From the NCBI GenBank assembly GCA_015680685.1, contig MNCI01008656.1, positions 95,568 to 159,567 on the forward strand: a stretch of 64,000 nucleotides of DNA, read 5' to 3'. A program made the translations under genes and the position numbers. The notes below the pieces were generated by a model. The model did not search any database. It saw nothing but the letters and a program-made list of their open reading frames with translations, and was not told the origin of the DNA. Source of the stretch: Gnetum montanum (taxonomy: Eukaryota; Streptophyta; Gnetopsida; Gnetales; Gnetaceae). Of the stretch, positions 33,640 through 46,099 are shown piece by piece; the first letter of the stretch is position 1, and every line of letters begins with the position of its first letter.

Positions 33640-34790
33640 ACACAGATGCCCCTTAATGTGCTTTTGGTTGATGTGCATGACTAGATTATTGACACATTGG
33701 TACAATTTAGCTTATCTCTAAGCTTGAATGGACCCTATGATGGTGTTGAGAAATTCATGAATTTTAGTTATCTAGATCTTGACCTTGAGAGCCTATTTGA
33801 CCACATAGCCTCTATAGAAAAGCCTCTCAAATGGCCTAAACACATAGTTAAAACCTTGATCTCAAGGCTTGTGACATTACTGAGGGCTCTCTAGTTGAGG
33901 TTCTAGTCACAATGCATAAGGGTAAAGAGAAAACATTGAAATTAAGTTCCTCACTTGAACCACAGCAGGCTGAAGACATCACCAAGTTCTTAAAAACAAC
34001 ATCAAATATTTTCTTAGTCATATAAGGATATTCTAGGTCTTGACTCATGTTTACTTCAACATAATATTATACTCAACCCTAGTATCAAACCTATCAAGAA
34101 AAAAGTACACAAAATTAGACCAGACCTAGCAATGGCAATTCATGATGAGATCATGAAACCTTACCATGCTGATTTCATTTGAGCTATCGACTATGCCAAT
34201 TGGATGTCTAACATAGTGGTGGTTTCCAAGGAAAATGGGAGCATACATATTTGCATTGATTTTTAATACCTAAATAATGCAACTATGAAAGATGATTTCC
34301 TATTACCTAGTATTGATCAACTCATCAATACTACAGTTGGACATGTTTTGTTATCCTTTATGGAAGGGTTCTTGGGATAAAAAAAAGTTAGAACCAACCT
34401 AGAGCATCAACTTTACAAAACCTTCATGATCCCATGGAGAATCTTTTGTTATATCATGATTCCGCTTGGTCTAAAAAATACAGGTGTAACCTATCAATAA
34501 GTCATCACCTATATATTTAGTGAGCACATGCTAGGGCTACTTACTGATTATGTTGAAAACATAGTAGTCAAGTCCAAAATATCCATGAAATTAAATTAGT
34601 ATTTTAATGATGTCTCAAATATGAACATAGACATAACCCTAAGAAGTGTGTCTTCAGTATTAAAACTAGTAAGATGTTGGGTTTTCTAGTATCCAAAGAA
34701 AGAATACATGTTAATCATGATAAGGTCAAGGCCATAACCAACTTGAAAGCACTTATTAACCTTAAGGAGCTACATGGAGTAGAGGGTAGA
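33640..34790 (+). pseudogene. Reverse transcriptase of element G
   Basis: The N-terminal connector (33698-34030) gives TEGSLVEVLVTMHKGKEKTLK and a LDSCLLQHNIILNP segment common to plant Tat pol. Then come DEIMKPYHADFI, NIVVVSKENGSIHICIDF (34208-34263), DDFLLPSIDQLI, LLSFMEGFLG, TFMIPWRIFCY and MIPLGLKNTGVTYQ. The active site reads YVEN at about 34546-34557 in place of Y-V-D-D; both catalytic Asp are lost. The thumb follows to about 34790 with KMLGF and VSKE remnants. Stops and frameshifts are frequent. Confidence 0.88.
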
Positions 34791-34939
34791 ATGTAATTCA
34801 TTCATAGGTTCATCTCTTTACTTATGAATAAGCTACAACCCATGCAACACTTGCTTAAGAAATTGATTCACTATGAGTGACTTATCTAGTGTCAAGAAGC
34901 CTTTGATAACATTAAGCAAGAGTTGGCCTAACTACCCAC

Positions 34940-35240
34940 TATGTATCCATTGCTAAAGGATAAACCATTTTACTTCTACCTTGTAATCTCTAACATATCT
35001 ATAGCCTTTCTACTCTATCAAAGATGAAATGATGGAGTAGAGATACCCATATACTACTTGAGCCATGTGTTGATAGCTTACAAGACCTCATACATGGAGA
35101 TTGAGAAGTATTTTCTAGCCCTACTCTTCTCCTTGAAGAAGTTGAGACATTACCTTTCTAGGAGTCAATTCAAAGTCATATGCAAGGATAATGTGCTTAG
35201 AACCATAATAATGATGAGAGTAGTCAAATAGCCTAGTGGA
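34940..35240 (+). pseudogene. First RNase H (gRNH) of element G
   Basis: FYFYLVISNISIAFLLYQR resembles the start of Ty3 RNase H. PIYYLSHVLIAYKTSYMEIE then KYFLALLFSLKKLRHYLSRS matches the E-K-x-x-LA...LRHYL region; KVICKDNVLRTI is where D-x-x-L-x-x-(I/L) lies. It is interrupted by a few stops and continuous with RT. Confidence 0.8.
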
Positions 35241-35409
35241 AGGTCATAACAATTGATTTTGACTACAATACATTTCCCAAGCCTCAACAAAGGATCAATC
35301 TATAGCCACACAACTCATAGCTTCCCATATTAAGGAAAACACAATCATCAATCATGAATTTCTTGATGAATATGTTAACATTATCAACAAAGTACTTGAG
35401 GGTTATGAG

Positions 35410-35790
35410 GCTATCATGCACTTTGACAGAGCTTAAAATTCCCATGGGGCCAATGCTAATGCCATCTTAACATTACCTTTTAATGTAATCCAACATTTCA
35501 CTTACTATTTTCAATTTTCATATACAAACAACATAGCAAAATATGAAGGGTTGATAGGAGGAATGATGGTAGCTCATAACCAAGGAATCAAATGCATGAT
35601 GGTAAAAGGTAATTCACAACTTGTTATTAACCAAGTAACTAAGGCTTATGTATGTAAAGATAAACATTTAAAAATTTACTGTGACTTAGCTAAGAAACTC
35701 ATGAAACAATTTACAAATGTTAGCATTTAAGATATATCTTGAACTAAAAATAACTTAGCTAATTCCATTACAATCTTAGCCCTAAGTGTG
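35410..35790 (+). pseudogene. Second RNase H (aRNH) of element G
   Basis: The order MHFDRA, SYTNNIAKYEGLIGG, GIKCMMVKGNSQLVINQV and DLAKKLMKQF matches the archaeal-type RNase H carried by Tat-lineage elements. The first acidic residue (FD) and the Glu in AKYE remain. The third, expected in G-D-S-Q-L-V, reads Asn (GNSQLV), a one-base transition. Most of the frame 35500-35730 is open. Its place between gRNH and integrase is usual for Tat. Confidence 0.88.
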
Positions 35791-36009
35791 ATGCTAGATG
35801 TGTTTTGCAAGTTTCCTTTAACAGAGAACTATGCTCTTCCCATCACATAGAACATCGAAGTCACTTTCATGCCCTTATTAATAATTTCCTTAAAAGAAAT
35901 GATATGATGATATCAAGTTTTACCTAATGCATGATCAATCTCCATAAAACTTGACTACTCCTTAAAAGGACCCTGTACATAAAAGATCAAAAAAATATGT
36001 CATTGTAGT

Positions 36010-37137
36010 TAATAATACATTATGTGAAAGGTCATATGATGGCATATTATTGGTGTGCTTGGCCAAAACTAAAGCCCACATAGTCCTTGAGTAGGTTCAT
36101 GAAGGTTTGTGTGAAGGACATATAGGGCCTAGATCCATGGCTATAAAGATTAGATGATTACGATATTGCTAGTTTTATATAAAAATTGACTACCTATAAA
36201 AGATTAGAACTTGTGATACTTGTCAATGGAACATTAACTTAATACATGTGCCATCAACTAAGTTACATACCACTTAGATAATGTGGTCATTCTGATGATG
36301 GGGAATTAACATCATCAAACCTATAATACCTAAGTCTTCTATAGGGCATAGCTTCATCATCACCATAACTAAATATTTTATGAAGTGGGTTGAAGTTATT
36401 CCTCTAAGGAAAACAACATCTTAGCAAGTTTGTAAATTTATATTATACAACATAGTGTTGTATTTTAACATATCTCTAACTATAGTAATAGATAATGGAC
36501 TATAATTTAGTAGCCAAAAAATTCAAGCCTTTATCAACAACTAAACATTAAGTATTCCTTTTCATTACCATATTATCTTCAAGACAATGGACAAGCCAAA
36601 GCTAGTAACAAGGTCATCATAAACTTGCTTTAAAATATGCTAAATAATAGCATATGCAAGTGGCATGAACGACTTATACATGCATTATGAGCCTATAGAA
36701 CAACATTTCAAATCATAACTATTGTCACCCTACACAGTCTTGTCTATGGATCTAAAGTTTTTTTGCCTCTTCAATTGTAGCTTCCATCACTAATAGTAGC
36801 TCTATTTGACTTCATCAATGATGAAGAAAACAAGGAGCTATGTATCATGAATCTTGATTCGGTGGAGCAGTGAATATAGATGTTGGCTAACATTGAATGA
36901 TATCAAGAGAGGTAGAAACAACAACATTGGCATGATCCAAATAGATAAAAATTCAAGGAAGGGAACCTTGTCCTCAAGGCCATTCATGAATATGTAGACA
37001 AGTTTTCAGCCAATTGGAAGGGGCCTTTCTTAGTTACTAAAGCCTATGGTAATAGGACATTTAGATTAGCAAACATGGATGGGAATGAATTAACCAACTT
37101 GGTTAATCATTCCTATCTCAAACCTTATTATATCTAA
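36010..37137 (+). pseudogene. Integrase of element G
   Basis: The zinc-finger region (about 36085-36240) has VHEGLCEGHIGPRSMAIKI and TCDTCQ, giving the H-H-C-C residues. The core starts near 36295 (WGINIIKPIIP, with Asn at the first Asp position), ITKYFMKWVEVIPLRKTTS follows, then VIDNGL (36490) with the second Asp kept. The Glu region (36590-36620) is frame-broken. The C-terminal domain (36940-37137) is well kept: KFKEGNLVLKAI, NWKGPFLVTKAYGNRTFRL and LVNHSYLKPYYI, ending at a stop. This tail is typical of Tat pol. Confidence 0.9.
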
Positions 37138-38259
37138 TAGTAAACTATTTTTCTATAACCCTTATTTTTCTTTTTTTACTAATATTAATGATTTTTCAAC
37201 ATCATTGACCTTTGGAGCCTATAATAAGAGAGCCTATATAACATCTCATTCTTTCTTTTTGGTATGATAAATGAATTGCAAACTTTGTATGAGTCTATAT
37301 AATAAAAGAAAAGTTTCTTATGTTATACCTATTGTAGCCTATGGTGGCTTATATTCCCCTTATTCTCTCATGTAGCCTTGTGTAAAATTTTGTAAGTGCA
37401 TGAATTCTTTGACTTGTTTTCATGTCCTCTTAGAGTAGTGCTTGTAGGATGAAGGCTGAAGTCATCATGAAGGTGTAACTCATCATAGTAGCACATTACC
37501 ATGTGACCTTTATGCATGAGATTTGGTTAGCGTGTCCTTCCATGCCAAGAGTTCTTGTCTTAGATCACTCCTATCTCCCCTTTGCCACAATAATCCCCAC
37601 AACCAAATTATAGCATCCCTTATCCTAACAATAATGATGACCTATGTTTGGCATTCATGCACTATGGCCACATGACATCTCCTTCATCATGCTCTACTAT
37701 TAAGTTCATTGGATGTAACACATCTTATTCAATGAAAAAATAGAGCAAGACTTGGCCTTGGTAATGAAATTGAATGAAGGTTTCATCCCTTAAAAAAAGG
37801 GGGAGGAAGCAAATTGCTAAGAGGCCAATGAAGCCTATAGTTAAATTAATGGCTCCAAACAAACAAACAGAGGAGCCTAACTATCAAAGAAGCCCTTGAG
37901 TGGAGTACTAGTTCCCTTAACACATTGTTGAGCAACCAATTATTCAAGCACAAAGCATAAAGACCAAATTAATTAGCAAGCATAGCATCATCATACCATA
38001 ACCATGATGTCAACATTTGGAATTCTTTCTTAACTCAAGTGACCATTCCCCAATACCAAATATGATCTTTATCTCATCTCAAATCTATATCACTCTATCG
38101 TGATCTTATTTCATCATCACAATCACTCTTTGGCATGGTTTTGCAACTACAAAATCAAGTACAGAGAGGGAGGATTGATGATGAACCTATGGTAGTGTTT
38201 TACTTTTTTTGTCAAAGTCTCTTGGGTCAGTCCTCAAAATATCAACAAAGAGGGACCAA
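37138..38259 (+). other. 3' untranslated region of element G, two purine tracts
   Basis: No coding frame. An internal purine run lies near 37792-37809 (AAAAAAAGGGGGAGGAAG). The terminal tract (AACAAAGAGGGACC, about 38243-38256) abuts the LTR. A block near 37440-37540 matches the 3' region of element F near 54090-54170, linking the two families. Confidence 0.6.
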
Positions 38260-39328
38260 TGAAACACTCCAAAGGAAATTCATCTTATAGCCTATAACCA
38301 AAATTCATTATAATTTGGTGGAAAAATAATGGTAGACATGACTAACTTATTTTTTCCAAAATCTGACATTTTAACCTTATAGTATTAGAATTTAAGACAA
38401 TATTTTCAATGTAAAATATGAGATTTGTAGCTCATACATTATACATCCCATACATCCTAGTTTATAGAGGTTAAGAAATGCTTCATAAGTTTTAAATGTC
38501 TTGTCTTCTAGGTTGTGGAAGCTACATATTTCATGTACTCAGGCTTGTAAGGATTGAAAATTCTTTGTAGGCCACAAAAATTTGGCATTTTTAGCCTATA
38601 CACTGGCTACTATAGCTCCATACACTAGGAAACATGCAAAGATAACATATAGGATTTTGATTTTAAGCTCATACACTAGAAATCCTTGTTCCATATGTTG
38701 GGTAGGATATGGAAGTAGCATATGAAAGTAGAAAACTATCTAAATTTGTTCATACACTACTAAGAGATGTTCTACACATGTCAGAATTTGTTAGAAATCC
38801 TCTAGTAATCATGACAAAATTACCAACAATAAACTAGGACACTAGTGATCTTTTTAAATTAAAGATCATAATCTATTTAGAACTTTCTGGAAAACTTGCA
38901 TTTGGATGAAAATTAAGAGTTTCAAAGCAATGCATATTTACCAAGTGTTAGTAATCATTTTTTCCCCAGTATAGATCATAGTTGCAAAGAAAACAGGTGA
39001 CCAACAAAGTCCAAGGTGTAGATCATATGGGATGCATGAGAAGAGAACCAATTACAGAACACATCTTACTAGTTGTATTGAGTCCTAAGGATTTCTTCTA
39101 AGTTCTTGGACATTAAGATCATAAGACTTGTATACACTAAAATTTGGTTTCATAGATTTTTATCATTTTAATACAAGTTTGCCATTCCACTTGTTTTTCA
39201 TACTTTGTTTCATATTTCTCTACACTTGGATTTGGTGTTTTAACTAAATATTCATACATTTTATACTTTTACTATACACATTGGTAATAGATTTATAAGT
39301 CGTTGGGTGATTAGCAAGATCATCTAGG
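38260..39328 (+). mobile_element. 3' LTR of element G, cut by element E
   Basis: Starts TGAAACACTCC after the purine tract; the F LTR starts TGAAACACCAC. It contains three 'catacactag' copies like the array at 31430-33400. The remainder beyond the E insertion is not in the window. Confidence 0.7.
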
Positions 39329-42300
39329 TGTTGGTACATTTTGGCCATTTTATGGAGCAAGAATATGAAATCAACAGATATGACAAGTTCCTTTTAAAAT
39401 ATAAGTATAAAAGGATATGCACTTAAGGACTATGATTAATGTTTCCTTTTAAAGTTTTAGGAAAATAATCCATTTAGTACTACTCTAATATGACTATTAT
39501 TTATTCATGTGAAATTTTAATTGGAAGCATGAGATGGATTACTTTTCTAGGTCTCAGTATCTTTGAAATTTTTTTTGGAGCTCTAATAGATATAACAGGC
39601 AATTAACATTCTCTTTTTTTCAGGTTAAATCCATCATAAGCCTATTACAAGGTCAATATGTTTAAGTTCTAGTAGAAACAATCAATTTGAAATGTGCAAT
39701 CCATAGCTAGGATATCAAGGATTTGATAGTTTAAAGTTTAAGAAATGTATTGTAATGATAGAATGAAAAATCCTTTGTAGTGAACTATTGAATTGTTGCT
39801 TTGGAAAGTGGAAAAATAATTAAACAATGAAATAACAAGGAAAACTATTTTTTATAAAATTGTATTCTGAGTTACTAGAGTAGCAACAAAAATTAAAAGT
39901 TAACATAGTCATCAAGTCAAAATTCTTGCCCTGAATAAGAATAGAAACAATTAACGCAGTCTCCTACATTTTCATTGCTGAGTATACTAGGCTCATCATT
40001 CTTCTTTCTTCCCTTGCACTGTTGAGTGGATTTCCTTACTACTTGAGATGAATTCCATGAGAAATGAATACATGCACATGTATGAAGATATAGAAACATA
40101 TCCAGGTCTTATTCTAATGAGATGTGATAGTTATGAAGGTAAAAAAGGCACCCAATGGTAATAGGGGTAAAGAATTAATGTCCAAGAGGGTGGTTGTACT
40201 TCAAGGATTTTTGTACATGATATTTTCTACTTGGATTTTTGCTATCTGCAACATCTGCTTAAAAAATAACAAGAATTTTTTACCAGTTATGCTGCATTAT
40301 AGCTCTTCCTTGCATAACCATCACAATTGACGAATTTCTCACTTGCATGTAGAGGATCCAACAATGGCAACTACAATTTTCAAGAAAAAACAAACAACCC
40401 TAGCACATGGCAGTGTTAGCAATAGGGTTGGGGCAAAGCCAAAAATGTAGAAGGAAAAATTACAACTCAATGATCATTTAATCTGGCCTAAAGAGGGCCA
40501 ACTACAAACCCTATACAATGATTTGGAGAAATCAAATGAGTGAAATAAGTAGTTCCAATCCCAATATTAATGGAAATGGTAGAGGTAACACCAATGTAGG
40601 ATATCATGATAGTTGAAAACATAGCTACAAACCTCCAATGGTGAAGGAGCTAGGAGCATTGATAGTTACTGAAGAGGAAAGCAATAGTTGGAGGTTGGAG
40701 AATTTCTTAATATCCCTATAATTGATAGAAAATGCATCAATATGCTATGGATTCCAAATAAGACTATGGTCTAAACATGTGCCTATTCAACACATTGACA
40801 ACATTTCTACACCAATTATGTGCCAATGATACTAATGAATCTTGGGCAGCATGGGTGATGTAGGTAGTCATGGAAAAATTTAGGAGGATTTACCAGAGAA
40901 GAAAATGCAACGTAGCAAACAAGCCCTCCTTCCTCCCCACATGGCATCCACAAACCCTCATTCCTACCCTAATGTAATGGGCTTATTATGGTCATAAAAA
41001 TTGAATTTAATTAATCCTTGCTATGCCCAAAGCTACAGTAAAAAAAAAACATATATATACAAATTAAGATGGACATAAAACTATAATTTAAGTTTAAAGG
41101 ATAATCCAAATATGATTTTATAGGGAAGGTTATCATTTAAAAGAAAAAGGGAGTTTATTAAATAATTATCCAATTGGACACTTTCCAGTTATGGCATGAA
41201 TTTCTCTAACTTTTTTAATTTCCTATGATCATCTCCGTTGTATTTGTTACCAAGAAAACACTTGGCAACTATAGCTCAAATTTCTAGTAACTTCCTTTGA
41301 AAGTTATAACTTCAAAGGTAGATATAAATTAATATTCCTAAATATTTGTTATACCCTTAACTTCTTATGATTATTGTAACTACCCAAAGCCACTATAAAA
41401 AGGCTTCAAGGGCAGAAGTGGAGAAATGTGGGGGTTAGGGGTAGANCATAAAAGATATTATGTTTTTGAAAAGCCTCTAGAGTAATTTAATAGTAATTTT
41501 TGAACAAAATTTCCTATTTTGAGCATAGAGGATCTAGGAAAATCTTTGGTATTTTGAGACAACTAAAATATCTTCATTGTTTTAAAGTGTATTGCCTTGG
41601 TATTTCAATCCTGAAATTGTCAAGGTTTTCTAAAGGCTCTATTGAATGCAATTCTTGACAACTACTAACTAGTCAAAATAGACGCTCATACTTTGTTGTT
41701 TACACAACATTCTTGGTAGTGCAATAAGATTTTCTTTTATAAAACTGTTTGTTGAGCTAAGAGGGTTTGGACAATTCATAGTTAGATTGAATTGGAATAA
41801 CTTTATTGCAAATTTTTTCCTCATGTCAATTTATCTTGATTAAATATTTGATATTTGACACACATCAAATTTCTTTTCTTTCTCTTTCTAAGTCCATTAA
41901 ATATTTCTCTATTTCTAGTTTTCTTGTGGAGTTTTCTTTGGGGAAAATTAGGAGTAGATTGTTAGAATTGTGCTCAAATGTTTTTGTAAAATTTTATTTG
42001 TTACAAGTTATGTACTATATGGACTATATAGAATAAGCGATTTGAAAAGATAAGAATCTTCAACAATTCATAGTATTTGACAAAGATAGTTGAATTTCTT
42101 TAATGATAGCCAGTTATAGTTTCATACATAACCCAACCATTTCAACATTTACAACAACAAACACATTCTCATGATTATTTAATTTCATAACTATTGAGTC
42201 TATTTGGAGGTATCTAGGACTTAGTGTTACTAGAGACAAACAAGCATCTAAACCCTACTTGAAGAACACCTTTGCATCCTGTGACTCAAAGGTCACCCTG

Positions 42301-42339
42301 TCCCAACATTGGTAGTCCAATCCCAAATAGTCACAAACA
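39329..42339 (+). mobile_element. 5' LTR of element E
   Basis: About 3.0 kb, aligning with 58598-61659. A TATA box 'actataaaaagg' lies at about 41393-41404, with the equivalent in the right LTR near 60645. Its end is set at CA 42338-42339, just before the PBS. An N at 41446 replaces about 230 bases present in the right LTR. Short open frames inside are chance. Confidence 0.88.
41393..41404 (+). promoter_or_regulatory. TATA box of the element E LTR
   Basis: ACTATAAAAAGG followed by 'cttcaaggg', conserved in both LTR copies. Transcription would start about 30 bases downstream. Confidence 0.65.
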
Positions 42340-42346
42340 ATTATTT

Positions 42347-42364
42347 TTGCGCTAGAAGGAGAGC
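42347..42364 (+). other. Primer binding site of element E
   Basis: TTGCGCTAGAAGGAGAGC, a few bases after the LTR end. It matches TGGTGCTAGAAGGAGGGC after the 5' LTR of element F, apart from three changes. The tRNA used is not identified here. Confidence 0.65.
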
Positions 42365-42713
42365 AAGAAACTTTACTTCCTATGTTTATTACATTCAAAG
42401 AGATCAATAGTCCTAGCACACCAATAGTTCTTTTTGTTGCTAAGAGGGCCTGAAAGAAATTAGGTACTATTTTGAGTTCATGACCAAATAGACTAATAGT
42501 TTGAAATATTTCAAAGGTTCTAAAGAATTTCTCAATTATAAGATTGCTCACTTAGTGGAAGAAGAATAAAAAAATATTTTTTTTGAGTTTGGAACAAGTA
42601 GTGGAGTAAATACTAGAAGAATAAGAAGATCACCCCTTCTACCTGGTTTATTAGTCTATAAGAGAAGGACAAAAAAGTATAAGAGTTCAACAATCAAAAG
42701 TAATTTAAACAAG

Positions 42714-43740
42714 ATGGAAAATCCTTGGCAAAGAGTTACATCATTGGTGTTTCAAAACTACAATGATATTCCTAAGGTAGTTTACAAATATTTTCCTAAG
42801 CCTTTTATTCCTAGAAAAGCTTACTTGGCTGAAGAATACATTCACTTATGTGAGTTAGCCTTAGCTCATACCAATATTCAACATCAAGATCAAGCTTGTA
42901 GGTTGTTTGTAGAAAATCTAAAGGATATGGCTCAGATTTGGTATTAAAACTTGCTAAGCACCAATATCACAAGTTGGGATGATATGAAAAGTATTTTCTT
43001 GGCCTAGTTTGGCAATCAATTGGATCAACAACAACTGTATTGTGGACTAGTACAAGCTAAGCAAGGAGTCAAAGAGTTAGTTAGAGATTTCAATATTATG
43101 TTTCAAAGAATTTGTGGCCTATTTCAAAGATAATATAGACCATTAGATGAAATGCATAGAGATACTTATCTTAAGGTTGTGAATCAATTTGATTAAGAAG
43201 AACTCCAAATGTGCTAACATTGAATGACTACTTTAGTGAAGCTATATAGTTAGGAAAATAGCTAAACTTGAACAATGAAGAGATTATCACAAATTAAAAA
43301 AGAGAAGAGAAAATAATAATTCTTGTACAATATTTTTCTCAACTTAAAGCATTACAAGGATCATCTCGTGTTGAAATAAAGCAAGAGTTAGAAAGCAAAG
43401 AATCTAGAAAAGGACAGTTAATGAAAGATTTGTCTAACAAAATAGTGAAACTAGAAAAAGCTTGGGAAAAAGTTAAAATCAAGGAAGTAAAAAAACAAAA
43501 AGAAAATATAAGCATTAAGATACTTAGGTATCAAATAATGAAAATTAAAGTGATGTTGCTATGTCTAACATTGTTGATATTGAATCTGATAATGAGCTAT
43601 CTAGTGTTCATTATGCAAGCAAATATTCTAACAATGGATCTAGTGATACATCTTCCCTATTACGTTTTGAAGAGTATATATCATCAAATAAATACTACAA
43701 TAACAATTAAGAAAATGGATGTAATTTGAGATCAAAAGGA
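42714..43740 (+). pseudogene. Gag of element E
   Basis: It starts MENPWQRVTSLVFQNYNDIP at an ATG in good context. The capsid-type domain follows: YIHLCELALAHTNIQHQDQA, CRLFVENLKDMAQIWY (42895-42945), a stop, then TNITSWDDMKSIFLA, FGNQLDQQQLYCGLVQAKQG and VKELVRDFNIMFQRI. This is the standard LF...L...A..WY...L...I..W..l...F pattern of plant retrotransposon gag. The C-terminal part (43300-43740) is Lys/Glu-rich and broken. No zinc knuckle was recognised. Confidence 0.85.
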
Positions 43741-44103
43741 AGATTGACTACTTCTAGGTCTCTGAATGTCATTTTTGATTAATCTACTAAGAAAAATATT
43801 TTTGAACCATGTAGAAGGATGGAAGATAAGAGTAAAGGAGATCAAGTAGAGCAAAGTACTCAAAATTGGGCTTTTAATAAATGGATGAAGAAACCAAGAT
43901 TTTATGAAGATGGAGAATATGATCTAATTGAAGATCTTAAACATGTTAAGGCAAACATTAGCATATATCAATTGTTACAAATAGGGGATCAACAAAGAAA
44001 GGCTTGAGATTTTATTAAAGGTAAATGGAGAGTTGGAGATTTAGAGTTAAGCTATTTATCAAACATTGATAAGACAACAAAAACTAGCTATGATTGTACT
44101 CCT

Positions 44104-44510
44104 AATAAAGAAGCTCCTCATTTTATTTTGATAATAAAGTTAAAAGATAAATATCTTCACAACTATTTGGTTGATTCTGGAGCTACATCTACTATTATGT
44201 CATTATCTATATACAAAAAACTTGGTTTGATTTCTAAAAAATCCAATAAAAAGATTATTCAAGTGGACAAAAGTAGAGTAAATATTATGGGTCAAATACC
44301 CAATGTTTTATTAGAAATCTCTTTTGAACTATGTATAAAAAGTAGAGCAACTATCCAAGTTGCAAATATACTAGATTGACATAGTCTTTTGTTGAGTAGA
44401 AGCTGGAGTAAGAATTTCTTAAGTTACATAGTAACAAATTATTCTAATATGTGGCTACCTTGGAAAGGGGAGTTGAATCAAATATACATTTAAAGTAAAC
44501 CTTTGATGAT
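44104..44510 (+). pseudogene. Protease of element E
   Basis: An open frame, 44128-44379, reads KDKYLHNYLVDSGATSTIM. The catalytic D-S-G-A is intact (about 44173-44184), followed by SIYKKLGLISKKSNKKIIQV and a flap-like region. Beyond a stop the frame continues LLSRSWSKNFLSYIVTNYSN, MWLPWKGELNQIYI, a linker seen in this type of plant retroelement between protease and aRNH. The aspartic-protease assignment is firm; activity is unlikely because the C-terminus is interrupted. Confidence 0.9.
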
Positions 44511-44619
44511 TGAGAATATTACTTCAAATGGAAAAAATAAAGTCATTGAACCTAGAGCTTTTGAAACCAAAATTTGCATACTTTAGGAGGTTTGTAACTT
44601 GGAAAAATAGGAATCCCAA

Positions 44620-44990
44620 AATGAGAACAGGTGGGAACTATTCTTTGATGGTTCTTGTAACTCAAAATGTGCAAGAGCTAGAGTAGTTCAAGTAAAGGAT
44701 GATTCCTCAAAAATATTCATCTATCTTTTCCTTGTACTAATAACAAGACTGAGTATGAAGCTCTAAGTATTGGAATGAAACAACATTGGAAAAAGGAATC
44801 AAGGCAATCACTATAAAAGAAGACTCATGATTAGTTTGTGAATAGATTAAAGGTAATTATGTGGTAAAAAGCTCATTCTTGTGACCCTATAAATAGCTTT
44901 CTTGAAAAATGCTAGATCAATTTCATCATTACTAAATAGAACATATAGGTAGAGAAGATAATTATATAGCTAATGATTCAACAAAGGCAG
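44620..44990 (+). pseudogene. RNase H (aRNH) upstream of RT in element E
   Basis: NRWELFFDGSCNSKCARARV with first Asp (FFDGS), then after a frameshift near 44720 FPCTNNKTEYEALSIGMK, with the Glu of T-E-Y-E-A-L. The later Asp region is frame-broken. The combination FFDGS...TNN.AEYEALI is characteristic of aRNH. Its place between protease and RT differs from element G and defines a different Tat sublineage. I recall this order from angiosperm elements too. Confidence 0.8.
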
Positions 44991-45394
44991 CCTCAACATT
45001 AGATGTGAAAAAGATAGAAAGTTACGAAGGTGTAGTGATAAAAAATGAACATCATCCATCAATACTAGATAACATAAAGTATTTACAAATATTCAAATAT
45101 GGTGATTAGTTGCTTAGATTATTGAAAGATAATCAAGAATTCAAATGCCAAATCATACCTAAAACAATGTCAAGATTTAAGATAAATTCTATTCCAAAAA
45201 AGGTGACTGATTATGAACATGAATTTAGCAAAAATTTGCTTACTGGAAAAGATATACAAAATCCATATGATTAAGCTTTGAAGTAGTAAATCTTGGATCT
45301 AATTAGATACCAAAAATAATAAATGTTACAAAGGAAAAACATTCAATCTTCAAGAAAAATTTATTATTACTCCTAAAAAATAATTTGTAAAATT

Positions 45395-46080
45395 TTGCTT
45401 GGTCTTATGATGATCTTAAAGCTTTTAGATCATATGTAAGGACACATAAAATTCCTTTGATAAATTATTGTAAGAAAGTTAAACAAAAACAAAGAAAATT
45501 TAATCCATCATTTGAGCCAGCTATGGAAATTGAGATCAAGAAGTTATTACAAGTCCAAATTATATATCTAGTTTGATATTCAACATGGCTTGATAATCTT
45601 ATTCTAGTAAGAAAGAAGAATGGTGATATTAGGCTTTGTGTAGATTTTAGGAATTTAAATGAAGCCTCTAAAAAATATTGATCAAAGTCTTAGATTGTCA
45701 AGTATATTCTTTCCTAGATGGTTTTTCAAGTTATAATCAAATTATGATAGATAAGGGTAATAGATATAAAACAACATTTATTATCAAATGAGAAACTTTC
45801 ACTTACCAAAGAAAGCCATTTGGATTATTAAATGTTGGAGCTACTTTTTAAAGAGTAATGGATCTAGCCTTTAAAGGTTTAATAGGCAAGTTCATTATGG
45901 TTTATTTAGATGATATCACCATGTTTTCAAAAAGGAAGAAAGAACATATTGATCATCTTCAACAAATTTTTGATAGATGTTGTGAGTATGGTATTTCATT
46001 AAATCTTAAGAAATGTATCTTTGGGATTAAGTTCAGAAGTTTACTAAGCCACGTGATTTGTCCATAATGAATTTCTATAA
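45395..46080 (+). pseudogene. Reverse transcriptase of element E
   Basis: It begins NFAWSYDDLKAF, then MEIEIKKLLQVQII, TWLDNLILVRKKNGDIRLCV and DFRNLNEASKKY; a frameshift; DGFSSYNQIMI-like; RKPFGLLNVGATF; then an open frame (45858-46067) with DLAFKGLIGKFIMVYLDDI, so the YLDD active site is intact at about 45900-45911. It continues to FSKRKKEHIDHLQQIFDRC and SLNLKKCIFGIKF. The frameshift near 45690 and stops elsewhere disable it. Confidence 0.92.
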
Positions 46081-46099
46081 ATAATGCCTAGATTCAAGA

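Larger units (their letters stand above)
33500..39328 (+). mobile_element. Element G: Tat-like Ty3 retrotransposon, pol and 3' LTR
   Basis: Plus-strand pol with RT, gRNH, a second archaeal-type RNase H (aRNH) and integrase, then a 3' untranslated region and an LTR from 38260. RNase H duplication with aRNH after the first RNase H marks the Tat lineage. No gag or protease is visible upstream; the pol frame starts right after the 188-bp array and an AG-ending T-rich run. Element E has inserted into its 3' LTR at 39329. Confidence 0.8.
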
